Shown here in pieces: positions 29,531 through 37,096 of a DNA stretch of 64,000 nt. This DNA comes from a virus: positions 1 through 64,000 of the IMG/VR virus record IMGVR_UViG_3300030333_002409; one strand, written 5' to 3'. The notes under the pieces were generated by a model that saw nothing but the letters and a program-made list of their open reading frames with translations, ran no database searches and was not told the origin of the DNA. Both the position numbers and the translations under genes were made by a program. Every line of letters starts with the position of its first letter. Position 1 is the stretch's first letter.

Positions 29531-31214
29531 TTTGGAGGCTAATGGGTTAAATGAACTGGTACTTGACCGTAAAGGAAACCCTCACACAGAAGCTGACCGC
29601 ATCCATGTCTTGGTTACTAAAGACATTGATACAGGTTCCGTTGATGTGTATAGAGAAGATACTATTATGGATGGTGTCCGCAGTTTATGCGGTGCTGATC
29701 TTATCATCGGCCATAATATTATGCTGTATGACATTCCTATTTTGGAGCGGAGTACTCATCGTATTCCAACTAAAGCATTCGATACGCTCATTATATCGAG
29801 GATGATGTTCCCCGATAAGAGTGATCACCCTCTTGGAGGTAACTCTCTCAGAGCATGGGGTGAGTATCTCGGAGAGTATAAGTCCGACTACACTGGTGGT
29901 TGGGAAGAATGGAACCAAGAAATGGAAGACTATTGTATTCAAGATGTCCACGTATCTGAGAAGATATTCAGATACCAGCAGGACTTTCTTCGAAAGAACG
30001 AAAAGCCTGTACGTCTTGAGCACATGGTCACTAAGATTATTGCTGATCAAATTGAGAATGGATTTGGATTTAACTTAACAGCAGCCCAACAACTTGAGAA
30101 ACAACTCATGTATGAGAAAGCAAGTGTTGAGGATAACATGAGGGAAATCTTCCCCGATAAAATCCATGTTCGTATTTCCGAAAAGACGGGAAAGAGATTA
30201 AAGGATAAAGTAGAAGTCTTTAATCCCGGATCCCGACAGCAAATTGGGGATAGATTAAACAGCAAGTATGGTTGGTCTCCACCTCTAACAGACAAAGGCA
30301 ACTACAACATAGATGCCTCTGTCTTAAAGTCGCTTGATTTTCCCGAAGCAAAAGAACTCTGTACTTATTTCGATACAACGAAGTTAATAAGTCAGGTTTC
30401 TGATTGGGTTGCAAGGGCTTCTCATAGTAGGGACGGACGCATACACGGTAGCTTGAATCCTCAGGGTACTGTGACCGGACGCATGACCGCATCTCAACCG
30501 AACCTCCAACAGGTATCGGGAGATCCTAGAGCACGAGCTTTATTTATTCCTCGTGATGGCTGGGTACAGGTGGGAATCGATGCTTCGGGATTGGAAGCAA
30601 GGTTGTTAGCTAGCCGAATGGCTGAGTTTGATGACGGTGCTTATGCTGATGTTATCCTTAATGGAGATATCCATACAACAAACCAAGAGGCTGCGGGTCT
30701 TTCGACTCGTGACCAAGCAAAAACCTTCTTCTACGGCTTCATATACGGAGCCGGTAATAAGAAGATTGGAGAGATTGTGGGTAAGGGTGAAAGCGTAGGA
30801 GCTAAGCTTAAGAAGAAGTTCTTGGCTGAGCTGCCTGCTCTAAAGAAAGTAATGGACAGAGCAAGAGTATCTGCGGATACTCGTAAATCTGTTACCCTAC
30901 TCGACGGTCGATCCGTACCTGTTCGATCCGCACATAAGGCTTTGAATACTCAGATTCAAGGCGATGGTGCAATCGTGATGAAACTAGCTCAGTGTATCCT
31001 TAACGAAAAGATTAAGGGAAATGGACTAGCGGATAAAGCTAAGTTCATGGCAACTGTTCACGATGAGTGGCAGTTAGAATGCGATCCAAGTGTAGCCGAA
31101 CAAGTCGGTAAACTTGGAGTTACTTCTATCACTGAAGCTGGAGAACGTCTCGGCTGTCGAATGAGATTAGATGGAGAATTTAAAATTGGAGAAAACTGGA
31201 GTGAGTGCCACTAA
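29511..31214 (+). CDS. Family A DNA polymerase (gp5-like)
   Basis: 567 residues. Start at 29511 has GGAGG at 5 nt; the upstream in-frame ATG is a shadow of the helicase gene. N-terminal 3'-5' exonuclease motifs FDLEANGL, GHNIMLYDIP and YCIQDVHVSEK; polymerase motif A GIDASGLEARLLA (Asp357), motif B RDQAKTFFYGFIYG, motif C HDEW (Asp518). About 135 residues shorter than T7 gp5, so the thioredoxin-binding insertion in the thumb is probably absent and processivity must come another way. Confidence 0.95.
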   Translation: MSRLIFDLEANGLNELVLDRKGNPHTEADRIHVLVTKDIDTGSVDVYREDTIMDGVRSLCGADLIIGHNIMLYDIPILERSTHRIPTKAFDTLIISRMMFPDKSDHPLGGNSLRAWGEYLGEYKSDYTGGWEEWNQEMEDYCIQDVHVSEKIFRYQQDFLRKNEKPVRLEHMVTKIIADQIENGFGFNLTAAQQLEKQLMYEKASVEDNMREIFPDKIHVRISEKTGKRLKDKVEVFNPGSRQQIGDRLNSKYGWSPPLTDKGNYNIDASVLKSLDFPEAKELCTYFDTTKLISQVSDWVARASHSRDGRIHGSLNPQGTVTGRMTASQPNLQQVSGDPRARALFIPRDGWVQVGIDASGLEARLLASRMAEFDDGAYADVILNGDIHTTNQEAAGLSTRDQAKTFFYGFIYGAGNKKIGEIVGKGESVGAKLKKKFLAELPALKKVMDRARVSADTRKSVTLLDGRSVPVRSAHKALNTQIQGDGAIVMKLAQCILNEKIKGNGLADKAKFMATVHDEWQLECDPSVAEQVGKLGVTSITEAGERLGCRMRLDGEFKIGENWSECH

Positions 31215-31542
31215 AACTACATATAAGTTAAGAGTTTATATCGCCGGTCCTATGCGTGGGATCGAAGACTTTAACCGAAAGGCATTTAACAAAGCTGAAA
31301 AGAAACTTTCAAAGCTTTCTTACTTTATTCCATATAATCCAGCTAAGCAAGATAAAGAACTTAACCTCACAGATGGAGAGCTTCTGTCAAAGGAAGGTCT
31401 TAAGTCTGTAATGAGGAGAGACCTCAATGCTTTATGTGGGTGTGACGCTGTGTATATGCTTACGGGCTGGGAAAAATCCGAAGGTGCTATCATTGAGCAC
31501 CGTCTAGCAACTATGCTAGGATTAACAATTTTGTACGAATGA
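31201..31542 (+). CDS. DUF4406 (nucleoside-deoxyribosyltransferase-like) protein
   Basis: 113 residues from GTG 31201 (GGAG 9 nt upstream); ATG 31171 is in frame but has no ribosome site. RVYIAGPMRGIEDFNRKAF and GCDAVYMLTGWEKSEGAIIEHRLA are the DUF4406 signature, a family with the fold of nucleoside 2-deoxyribosyltransferases. Probable role in nucleotide handling, as it sits between the polymerase and dNMP kinase genes; catalysis is unproven. Confidence 0.8.
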   Translation: MSATKTTYKLRVYIAGPMRGIEDFNRKAFNKAEKKLSKLSYFIPYNPAKQDKELNLTDGELLSKEGLKSVMRRDLNALCGCDAVYMLTGWEKSEGAIIEHRLATMLGLTILYE

Positions 31543-31549
31543 GGTTACT

Positions 31550-32392
31550 ATGCAAGTAATTATATTATCAGGACAAGCAAAGTCAGGAAAATCCTACCTT
31601 GCTTCCCTAATTGCAGAGGAGGTGTTTAGACGAGGATACATTCCCGTTATAGACAACTTCGCTGCCCCTATTAAGACCGAAGCTGAAAGCGTAGGTCTTA
31701 ATAAAGAAGAGAACCACGACTCTTTTCGTAGATTCTGCCAAGACTTTGGTCGGATGAAACGAACGGAGGACCCTGAATACTTTGTCCGTAAAGCTGCGGA
31801 AAGATTGTCAGAGGTTTCCAAGGAAGAGGCTCTCGATATTTCAAACAATAGAAAGCATTGGGAAAGAGTTGTAATCTTTGATGACTGTCGATACCCTAAT
31901 GAATGTAAATTTGGTAAGGCTGTGGATGCAGTTCTAGTATTTGTCACTAGAGGAGATAAGCTCCCAGACCAGACGGCGGATTGGAGGGAGCATGAGTCCG
32001 AGCACATGAGTAGAATCATAGACTCAACCGGATTCGAGTCCCACTTCGATGAGGTCTTCGATGTCTTTGTCATTAATGATGGGAAAAAGAAGGACCTTGA
32101 GAAGTTGGTCAAAGAAAGAGTTCAGACTTGGCTAAGCGTACACCATCCTAACTTTGGTGATTGCTTAGCAGAAGGGTGTAATTGTCCTCTCTGTGTGGCT
32201 AAAAGAGATGGGACTATTCCAGATCCTACGGAAGTTTTAGAATACATTCTAAGGAAACTGACGGGAAGAGACTTTACTCCCGAACAACTTGATGCCCTTG
32301 AAGATCAAATGGATGAAGGCGGAACCCCTAGAATAGATATTGATTTTATGATAAGCTTTGAAGATGAGGATGAAGAAGATGAAGAAGCCTGA
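31550..32392 (+). CDS. Deoxynucleoside monophosphate kinase-like P-loop protein
   Basis: 280 residues. P-loop GQAKSGKSYLA (residues 8-18), then FRRFCQDFGRMKRTEDPEYF and VIFDDCRYPNECKF, typical of phage dNMP kinases, which supply dNTP precursors. The last 85 residues (after FGDCLAEGCNCPLC, a possible metal site) form an acidic extension with DFTPEQLDALEDQMD. Acts with DUF4406 and ribonucleotide reductase genes in nucleotide supply. Confidence 0.8.
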   Translation: MQVIILSGQAKSGKSYLASLIAEEVFRRGYIPVIDNFAAPIKTEAESVGLNKEENHDSFRRFCQDFGRMKRTEDPEYFVRKAAERLSEVSKEEALDISNNRKHWERVVIFDDCRYPNECKFGKAVDAVLVFVTRGDKLPDQTADWREHESEHMSRIIDSTGFESHFDEVFDVFVINDGKKKDLEKLVKERVQTWLSVHHPNFGDCLAEGCNCPLCVAKRDGTIPDPTEVLEYILRKLTGRDFTPEQLDALEDQMDEGGTPRIDIDFMISFEDEDEEDEEA

Positions 32393-33164
32393 TTTAGCAG
32401 TACTGGATGGAGACATTCTAGTTCACCGAGCTGCTTGGTGGGCCGATGGGGAGGGCATTGATATGCTTGAACCTAGGCTACACCAAGATATTGACAACTG
32501 GAGTGCGGGGCATAGTAAGTACATGGTTGCTTTCTCGTGTAAACGTGAAGACAATTTTCGCCGTGACTATTTCCCCCTGTATAAAGTCAATAGGGCCGGT
32601 AGACCAGAGCCTGAGTGCTTAAGCTACGCCATCGAAATAGTGGAGGATAGGTGTACCACAGTTCGTAGGCCGAGGATCGAAGCCGACGATATCCTAGGAA
32701 TGATGGCTTCTGCTGGCCTAGCAACCGCAGTTACGATTGATAAGGATCTTCAATGCTGTCCCGGATGGCACTGGAATCCCGAGAAAGAAGAAGCCCCTCA
32801 CTATGTCAGTGAGGAAAAGGCGGACCTCAATCTCTATAAACAGTGGATATCAGGAGACTTAACAGATAATATCTTTGGGGTATGGAACTGGGGACCAAGG
32901 AAAGCGGAGAAACTTTTAGAGAACACGCCCCGGGAGGAGTGGGATCAGGTAGTTGGAGAACTATTTCGAGAGAATCCACGCCCTGAGCACAAAAGGATAG
33001 ATGAAATTGACCGGATGGATGGAGATGAGTATGCTCTTTCCCAAGCAATTTGCGTCAGAATCCTGCGAGATGGTGAATTTAACAAGAAAAAGGAGGAAGT
33101 TAAGCTATGGGTTCCAGACCTCAATCCACAAGTAAGCGAAGACATCCACGCCCAAAGCCCTTAA
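32379..33164 (+). CDS. 5'-3' exonuclease (gp6-like, FEN family)
   Basis: 261 residues from ATG 32379 (GAGG upstream; three earlier in-frame ATGs are possible). LDGDILVHRAAW, RPRIEADDILGMMAS, TIDKDLQCCPG and GDLTDNIFG...GPRKAEKLL carry the acidic metal ligands and helix-hairpin-helix of the family. Removes RNA primers and degrades host DNA in T7. Its stop codon lies inside promoter element copy 4. Confidence 0.9.
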   Translation: MKKPDLAVLDGDILVHRAAWWADGEGIDMLEPRLHQDIDNWSAGHSKYMVAFSCKREDNFRRDYFPLYKVNRAGRPEPECLSYAIEIVEDRCTTVRRPRIEADDILGMMASAGLATAVTIDKDLQCCPGWHWNPEKEEAPHYVSEEKADLNLYKQWISGDLTDNIFGVWNWGPRKAEKLLENTPREEWDQVVGELFRENPRPEHKRIDEIDRMDGDEYALSQAICVRILRDGEFNKKKEEVKLWVPDLNPQVSEDIHAQSP

Positions 33165-33712
33165 ATCGGGTCTATAGAGAATACCCCGAGAATATACAAG
33201 AGGATAAGACAACCGAGGAGATGGTTGATGTTGTTGTAAGATTCTACCTAACCAAGGACCTGAACTGTCTACGTTGGGTATACTGCTGGGCTGGAAGCCC
33301 TGTTCAACACTGTCAAGTCTATATTGATGGGCTTATTCACAATATAGATGCTCATATTCCTAGTCATTGGATGTGTGATGAGCTGTACCTAGGGGATAAA
33401 GATGGGGGTGGCTATGAAAAGGCTAAGGAATTGACGTTTAAAGTCCCTAGGAGTGTTGTTGATTGGGATAAAATCCGAGCAGTAAGCGAAGGGTTCCGTA
33501 TCAACGTCTTTAAGACCTTGTTCTGGGGAATTGTCAGGCACAGTAGGGGCGGAAAACATATCCCTAAGCCTTCCCCAGATTGTGTATCTATCAGTAGACA
33601 AATCTTAGGGACCCTCGGGATATGGGGCAGCGGTGAGCTGCCTTGGGAATTCTATGAGAGTCTCGTTAATAATTACAAACCTGAAATTAAATCATACAGG
33701 AGTTTTAAATAA
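33107..33712 (+). CDS. Hypothetical protein, possible permuted papain-like fold
   Basis: 201 residues from ATG 33107 (AAGGAGG 10 nt upstream), overlapping the exonuclease. A second start at 33221 lies downstream of promoter element copy 4 and would drop 38 basic residues. RWVYCWAGSPVQHCQVYID with a downstream PDCVSISRQILG gives a His-then-Cys order as in permuted NlpC/P60 (YiiX/LRAT-like) proteins; this is a weak resemblance. It could act on cell wall or lipids, or be structural. Confidence 0.6.
   Translation: MGSRPQSTSKRRHPRPKPLNRVYREYPENIQEDKTTEEMVDVVVRFYLTKDLNCLRWVYCWAGSPVQHCQVYIDGLIHNIDAHIPSHWMCDELYLGDKDGGGYEKAKELTFKVPRSVVDWDKIRAVSEGFRINVFKTLFWGIVRHSRGGKHIPKPSPDCVSISRQILGTLGIWGSGELPWEFYESLVNNYKPEIKSYRSFK
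33158..33176 (+). promoter_or_regulatory. Copy 4 of the CCCTTAAATCGGGTCT element
   Basis: CCCTTAAATCGGGTCTATAG, one mismatch to copies 1 and 2, sits over the exonuclease stop codon (TAA 33162-33164) and inside the start region of the next gene. No 7-bp hairpin follows. It probably drives the genes from 33221 on, including ribonucleotide reductase and the head genes. Confidence 0.6.
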
Positions 33713-33984
33713 TGGCATACGATAAGTATAGAAGTGCAACAGAACTTGGCACGGGATCAATTACAGCTGAGCATGACGGATTGTGGATCGGCAGTGACAG
33801 CAGCGGTACTGGCGGATCAACCGGAGACCTCCATGTCAAGCTTGCAAAGGACGATACTGCGGTCACGTTTAAAGGCGTTCCTACAGGTACGCTTCTTCCG
33901 ATTGAAGTTAAAGAAATTATTGATGCCACTACAAAATGTGGCGACATCGTAGGTCTTGAATCTGGCGAAAGATGGAGCACCTGA
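33712..33984 (+). CDS. Small beta-rich protein A (possible virion protein)
   Basis: 90 residues (MAYDKYRSATELGTGS...). Gly/Ser/Thr-rich beta strands (GLWIGSDSSGTGGSTGDLHVKLAKDD; FKGVPTGTLLPIEVKEI). Shares the MAY(D/E)KY start and the I-E-(V/A)-K-E-I block with the next gene, so the two are paralogues. Looks like a decoration or tail-accessory protein; unproven. Confidence 0.65.
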   Translation: MAYDKYRSATELGTGSITAEHDGLWIGSDSSGTGGSTGDLHVKLAKDDTAVTFKGVPTGTLLPIEVKEIIDATTKCGDIVGLESGERWST

Positions 33985-34292
33985 TGGCTTATGAAAAATA
34001 TACTAAAGCCAGTGACGATTGTTATGAAGCAGCTGAACCCTCATCAACAGGAAGCCGAACGTTAACGTTCAGCGAAAAGCAGGACGCTATCTGGGTGCGT
34101 GTTGGCATAGCCACAAACCAAAAAGGAAATTGGAACTGGAGCTATGGCGGAACAAATACTTTTGAGATTGACGGAGTTACAATGGAAATCGAGAACAATA
34201 GGATTCTTGAGATTGAAGCTAAAGAAATCGAATGTGTTGTAGGATTAGCTAAGAAATGCTGGTTTCAAATCATTGGATTAAAAAAGAAGTAG
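33984..34292 (+). CDS. Small beta-rich protein B, paralogue of A
   Basis: 102 residues from ATG 33984 (GGAG 6 nt upstream), which overlaps the previous stop (TGATG). MAYEKYTKASDD start, beta-rich middle (NWNWSYGGTNTFEIDGVTMEIENN), basic end. See its neighbour for the shared features. Function unknown. Confidence 0.65.
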   Translation: MAYEKYTKASDDCYEAAEPSSTGSRTLTFSEKQDAIWVRVGIATNQKGNWNWSYGGTNTFEIDGVTMEIENNRILEIEAKEIECVVGLAKKCWFQIIGLKKK

Positions 34293-34298
34293 GGTATA

Positions 34299-36194
34299 AT
34301 GGATTTATATAGACAATTTATTAGCTTGTCTCGTTACGCACGATGGAAGGATGATGATCTCCGTCGAGAGACATGGGATGAAACCGTCACTCGGTTTATG
34401 TCCTTTATGCGTAAACATCTTAGCGAGAATACTTCGTATAAATTAGAAGACAACCTTGCTGAGGAACTTTATGAAGCTATCTTCAATCACGATGTCATGC
34501 CTAGTATGCGTCTGTTGATGACGGCTGGAGAACCTGTAGAGTTGGATAACATTTGTGCCTACAACTGTAGCTACCTCGCAATCAACAGGCCGCAAGCCTT
34601 TGATGAGGTTCTTTACATTCTGATGAATGGAACCGGTGTTGGCTATAGTGTTGAGAAGGAAGATGTAGATCAGCTACCAGCTGTACCTCCCTATATTGAA
34701 GATGTCGACACTACTATTGTAGTAGGAGATTCGAAACTTGGGTGGGCGAAGGCATTCCGACAACTTCTTGAAAGTTTGTGGAAGGGTGAGAACCCATCCA
34801 TAGATTACTCTAAGATTAGGCCAATGGGCTCACGGCTTATGACCTTTGGCGGAAGAGCTAGTGGTCCCGAGCCTTTGAAGAAACTGTTTAACTTTACTGT
34901 AGAAACGTTTGTTTCCGCAGAGGGAAGACAGTTAAAGCCGATTGAAGTACACGATATTGTATGTAAAATTGGTTCTTGTGTTGAGGTGGGTGGTGTAAGG
35001 CGATCAGCTTTGATTTCCTTATCCGATCTTAACGACGCTGACCTTCGTGTCGCTAAGACTGGTGAGTGGTGGCGTGATAAATCATTCCGATCCCAAGCAA
35101 ATAACTCGGCTGTCTACGAGGGCAAGCCTTCAATGGGACAGTTCATGGAAGAGTGGGTATCTCTATACAATTCTAAATCAGGTGAGCGTGGTATCTTTAA
35201 TCGAGATGCTTGTCGCACTGTGATCACTAAGAATGGTAGGAGATCCCCTCACCATAAGTTTGGTACTAATCCCTGCTCTGAGATTATTCTTAGGGACATG
35301 GAGTTCTGTAACTTAACTGAAGTAGTTATTCGCGAGGACGATAAAACGGATGCCTTAGCAAATAAGGTACGTCTTGCTACTATTCTCGGTACTTTCCAAG
35401 CTTCTTTAACTAACTTCCGACACATCAACCCTACCTTCGAAAAGAACTGTAGGGAAGAAGCGTTACTTGGAGTAAGTTTAACTGGTATTATGGACAACCG
35501 GCTAACAGCTTCGGCAGATCCTGAATTACTTTCCAGCCTCAAGAAAGTAGCTATTACTACCAATGAGAAGTATGCTGATAAGCTTGGCATCAATAGATCA
35601 AAGGCTATTACATGCGTAAAGCCTAGTGGTACTGTGTCCCAGCTTGTGGACTCAGCTTCGGGCATTCACCCTCGACATAGTGAATACTATATTCGACGGG
35701 TACGCGGAGATATAAAGGACCCCATGACCAAGTACATGATGGCTCATGGTTTCCCGCATGAGAAGTGTAATTATCAGCCCGAAAATGTTGTTGTATTCTC
35801 CTTTCCTCAAGCAGCTCCTACTTCCTCAGTAATGAGGGAAGAACTGTCTGCGATTGATCATCTTAAGATCTGGAAAAGATATCAGTTGTATTGGTGTGAG
35901 CATAAGCCCTCTATTACCATCTCCATTAAAGACGATGAGTGGATGGAGGTAGGTCAGTTTGTATGGGAAAACTTTGATTTAATGAGTGGAATATCTTTCC
36001 TCCCTTATTCAGAACATACCTATGAACAAGCTCCCTATGAAGAAATAGATGAGGATTCTTATTCTAACATGGTCCATAGTCTTCCCACGTTGGATAGTTG
36101 GGATGGACTTAAGGCATGGGAACTCGAAGACAATACAAAAGGAGCTCAGACTGCGGCTTGCGTAGCAGGTCAGTGTGAGATTGTAGACATATGA
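34299..36194 (+). CDS. nrdJ: Class II (B12-dependent) ribonucleotide reductase
   Basis: 631 residues. NICAYNCSYL (Cys86/Cys90), GTGVGYSVE, FGTNPCSEIILRD, the loop around GVSLTGIMDN and the C-terminal CVAGQC pair (CxxxxC, redox shuttle) match monomeric adenosylcobalamin-dependent reductases (as in Lactobacillus leichmannii and in marine T7-like phages). No NrdB-like radical subunit is nearby, which agrees with class II. Converts ribonucleotides to deoxyribonucleotides for phage DNA and needs host cobalamin. Start at 34299 follows AGGG. Confidence 0.85.
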   Translation: MDLYRQFISLSRYARWKDDDLRRETWDETVTRFMSFMRKHLSENTSYKLEDNLAEELYEAIFNHDVMPSMRLLMTAGEPVELDNICAYNCSYLAINRPQAFDEVLYILMNGTGVGYSVEKEDVDQLPAVPPYIEDVDTTIVVGDSKLGWAKAFRQLLESLWKGENPSIDYSKIRPMGSRLMTFGGRASGPEPLKKLFNFTVETFVSAEGRQLKPIEVHDIVCKIGSCVEVGGVRRSALISLSDLNDADLRVAKTGEWWRDKSFRSQANNSAVYEGKPSMGQFMEEWVSLYNSKSGERGIFNRDACRTVITKNGRRSPHHKFGTNPCSEIILRDMEFCNLTEVVIREDDKTDALANKVRLATILGTFQASLTNFRHINPTFEKNCREEALLGVSLTGIMDNRLTASADPELLSSLKKVAITTNEKYADKLGINRSKAITCVKPSGTVSQLVDSASGIHPRHSEYYIRRVRGDIKDPMTKYMMAHGFPHEKCNYQPENVVVFSFPQAAPTSSVMREELSAIDHLKIWKRYQLYWCEHKPSITISIKDDEWMEVGQFVWENFDLMSGISFLPYSEHTYEQAPYEEIDEDSYSNMVHSLPTLDSWDGLKAWELEDNTKGAQTAACVAGQCEIVDI

Positions 36195-36379
36195 ATAATC
36201 TAAATATGAATAACATTAACTCCCTTGAACGAATGGAGTTTGAGTATGAAAAGACGCTTCCAATGACTCAACGAGAACGGCTTGCAATGAAGGAAGTGTT
36301 TCGATTGAGAAAGGAATTGGAGGCATATGAAAAGAAAGCAATGGCCAAGAATCGATCCAAAGATTCTGGAAATTCTTGA
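36191..36379 (+). CDS. Small helical protein
   Basis: 62 residues (MNNLNMNNINSLERMEFEYE...), a Lys/Glu-rich coiled-coil-like helix. ATG overlaps the reductase stop (ATGA), indicating coupled translation. Ribosome site weak. No family recognised. Confidence 0.5.
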   Translation: MNNLNMNNINSLERMEFEYEKTLPMTQRERLAMKEVFRLRKELEAYEKKAMAKNRSKDSGNS

Positions 36380-36548
36380 GGAAATGTATCCAAAATACGA
36401 ATACTCTCCTGACCTAACCCGGGAAGCTTGGGCTTTTCGGGGAGGTCAGAGAGAGGTAATTTCTAAGTTAAGGGGAATTCTTAAATCACAAGTTTCAGGA
36501 GAAACTCTAGATCCCTTATATAAGAGACAAGGAGATAGCAATGGGTAG
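36327..36548 (+). CDS. Small basic protein
   Basis: 73 residues; GGAG precedes the ATG by 4-5 nt, overlapping the previous gene by 53 nt in another frame. Lys/Arg-rich helix (ILEILEEMYPKYEYSPDLTRE; VISKLRGILKSQVSGE). No family recognised. Confidence 0.55.
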   Translation: MKRKQWPRIDPKILEILEEMYPKYEYSPDLTREAWAFRGGQREVISKLRGILKSQVSGETLDPLYKRQGDSNG

Positions 36549-36942
36549 TTCAAGTAAAGGCGCAGGAGCAGGCTATCAAGGCCCATCCGAAGCCGAATTA
36601 GCGGCTCGTCGAGCTGAGGAAAGAGCTGAAGCGGCTCGCCAACGTAGAGAAGCAAGGCTAAATGCTTTGGAAGACGCACGTAGGCAGCAGGAAGCTGACG
36701 AAGCAGCCGCCAGTAAGAAAGCAATGGACGAAGCAGAAGCTCTCGCGGCTCGTGAGAAGCGTGAAGAGATGGTTGGTCAGGAGTCAGAAGCTCAGACCAC
36801 AGCAGATCTTAAACAGCAGCAGGATATCATGGGCGTTGACCAACGGTACGGAGCAGAGACTCGACCCGGTGGGGGAGCAGAGGCTCGGCCTATGGATAAG
36901 AAGAAACGAACGAAGAAACCCGGTACAGGAAGAGGAGCATAA
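36541..36942 (+). CDS. Ala/Glu/Arg-rich coiled-coil protein
   Basis: 133 residues: Gly-rich head, then a long charged coiled coil (AELAARRAEERAEAARQRRE...) and a basic tail (MDKKKRTKKPGTGRGA). AAGGAG precedes the ATG. Just upstream of the portal gene, so a small structural or assembly protein is likely; no homologue recognised. Confidence 0.65.
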   Translation: MGSSSKGAGAGYQGPSEAELAARRAEERAEAARQRREARLNALEDARRQQEADEAAASKKAMDEAEALAAREKREEMVGQESEAQTTADLKQQQDIMGVDQRYGAETRPGGGAEARPMDKKKRTKKPGTGRGA

Positions 36943-36944
36943 TC

Positions 36945-37094
36945 ATGTTAGGTAAGAAGAAGACTACCAAAAAGACCGAAGATAAAAAGGTTGAAGATAA
37001 AAAGGTTGAAGTAAAGAAAGAAGAACCGAAAAAGAATCCCTACTCACCCGGTACTGCAAAGCATCAAGAGTGGGCATCTATTAATAGGAGCTGA
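36945..37094 (+). CDS. Small Lys-rich protein
   Basis: 49 residues, mostly Lys/Glu/Thr/Val repeats (KKVEDKKVEVKKEEPKKN) and a conserved-looking end HQEWASINRS. AGGAG precedes the ATG; the stop is 2 nt before the portal start. Possibly DNA- or head-associated; unknown. Confidence 0.6.
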   Translation: MLGKKKTTKKTEDKKVEDKKVEVKKEEPKKNPYSPGTAKHQEWASINRS

Positions 37095-37096
37095 TA

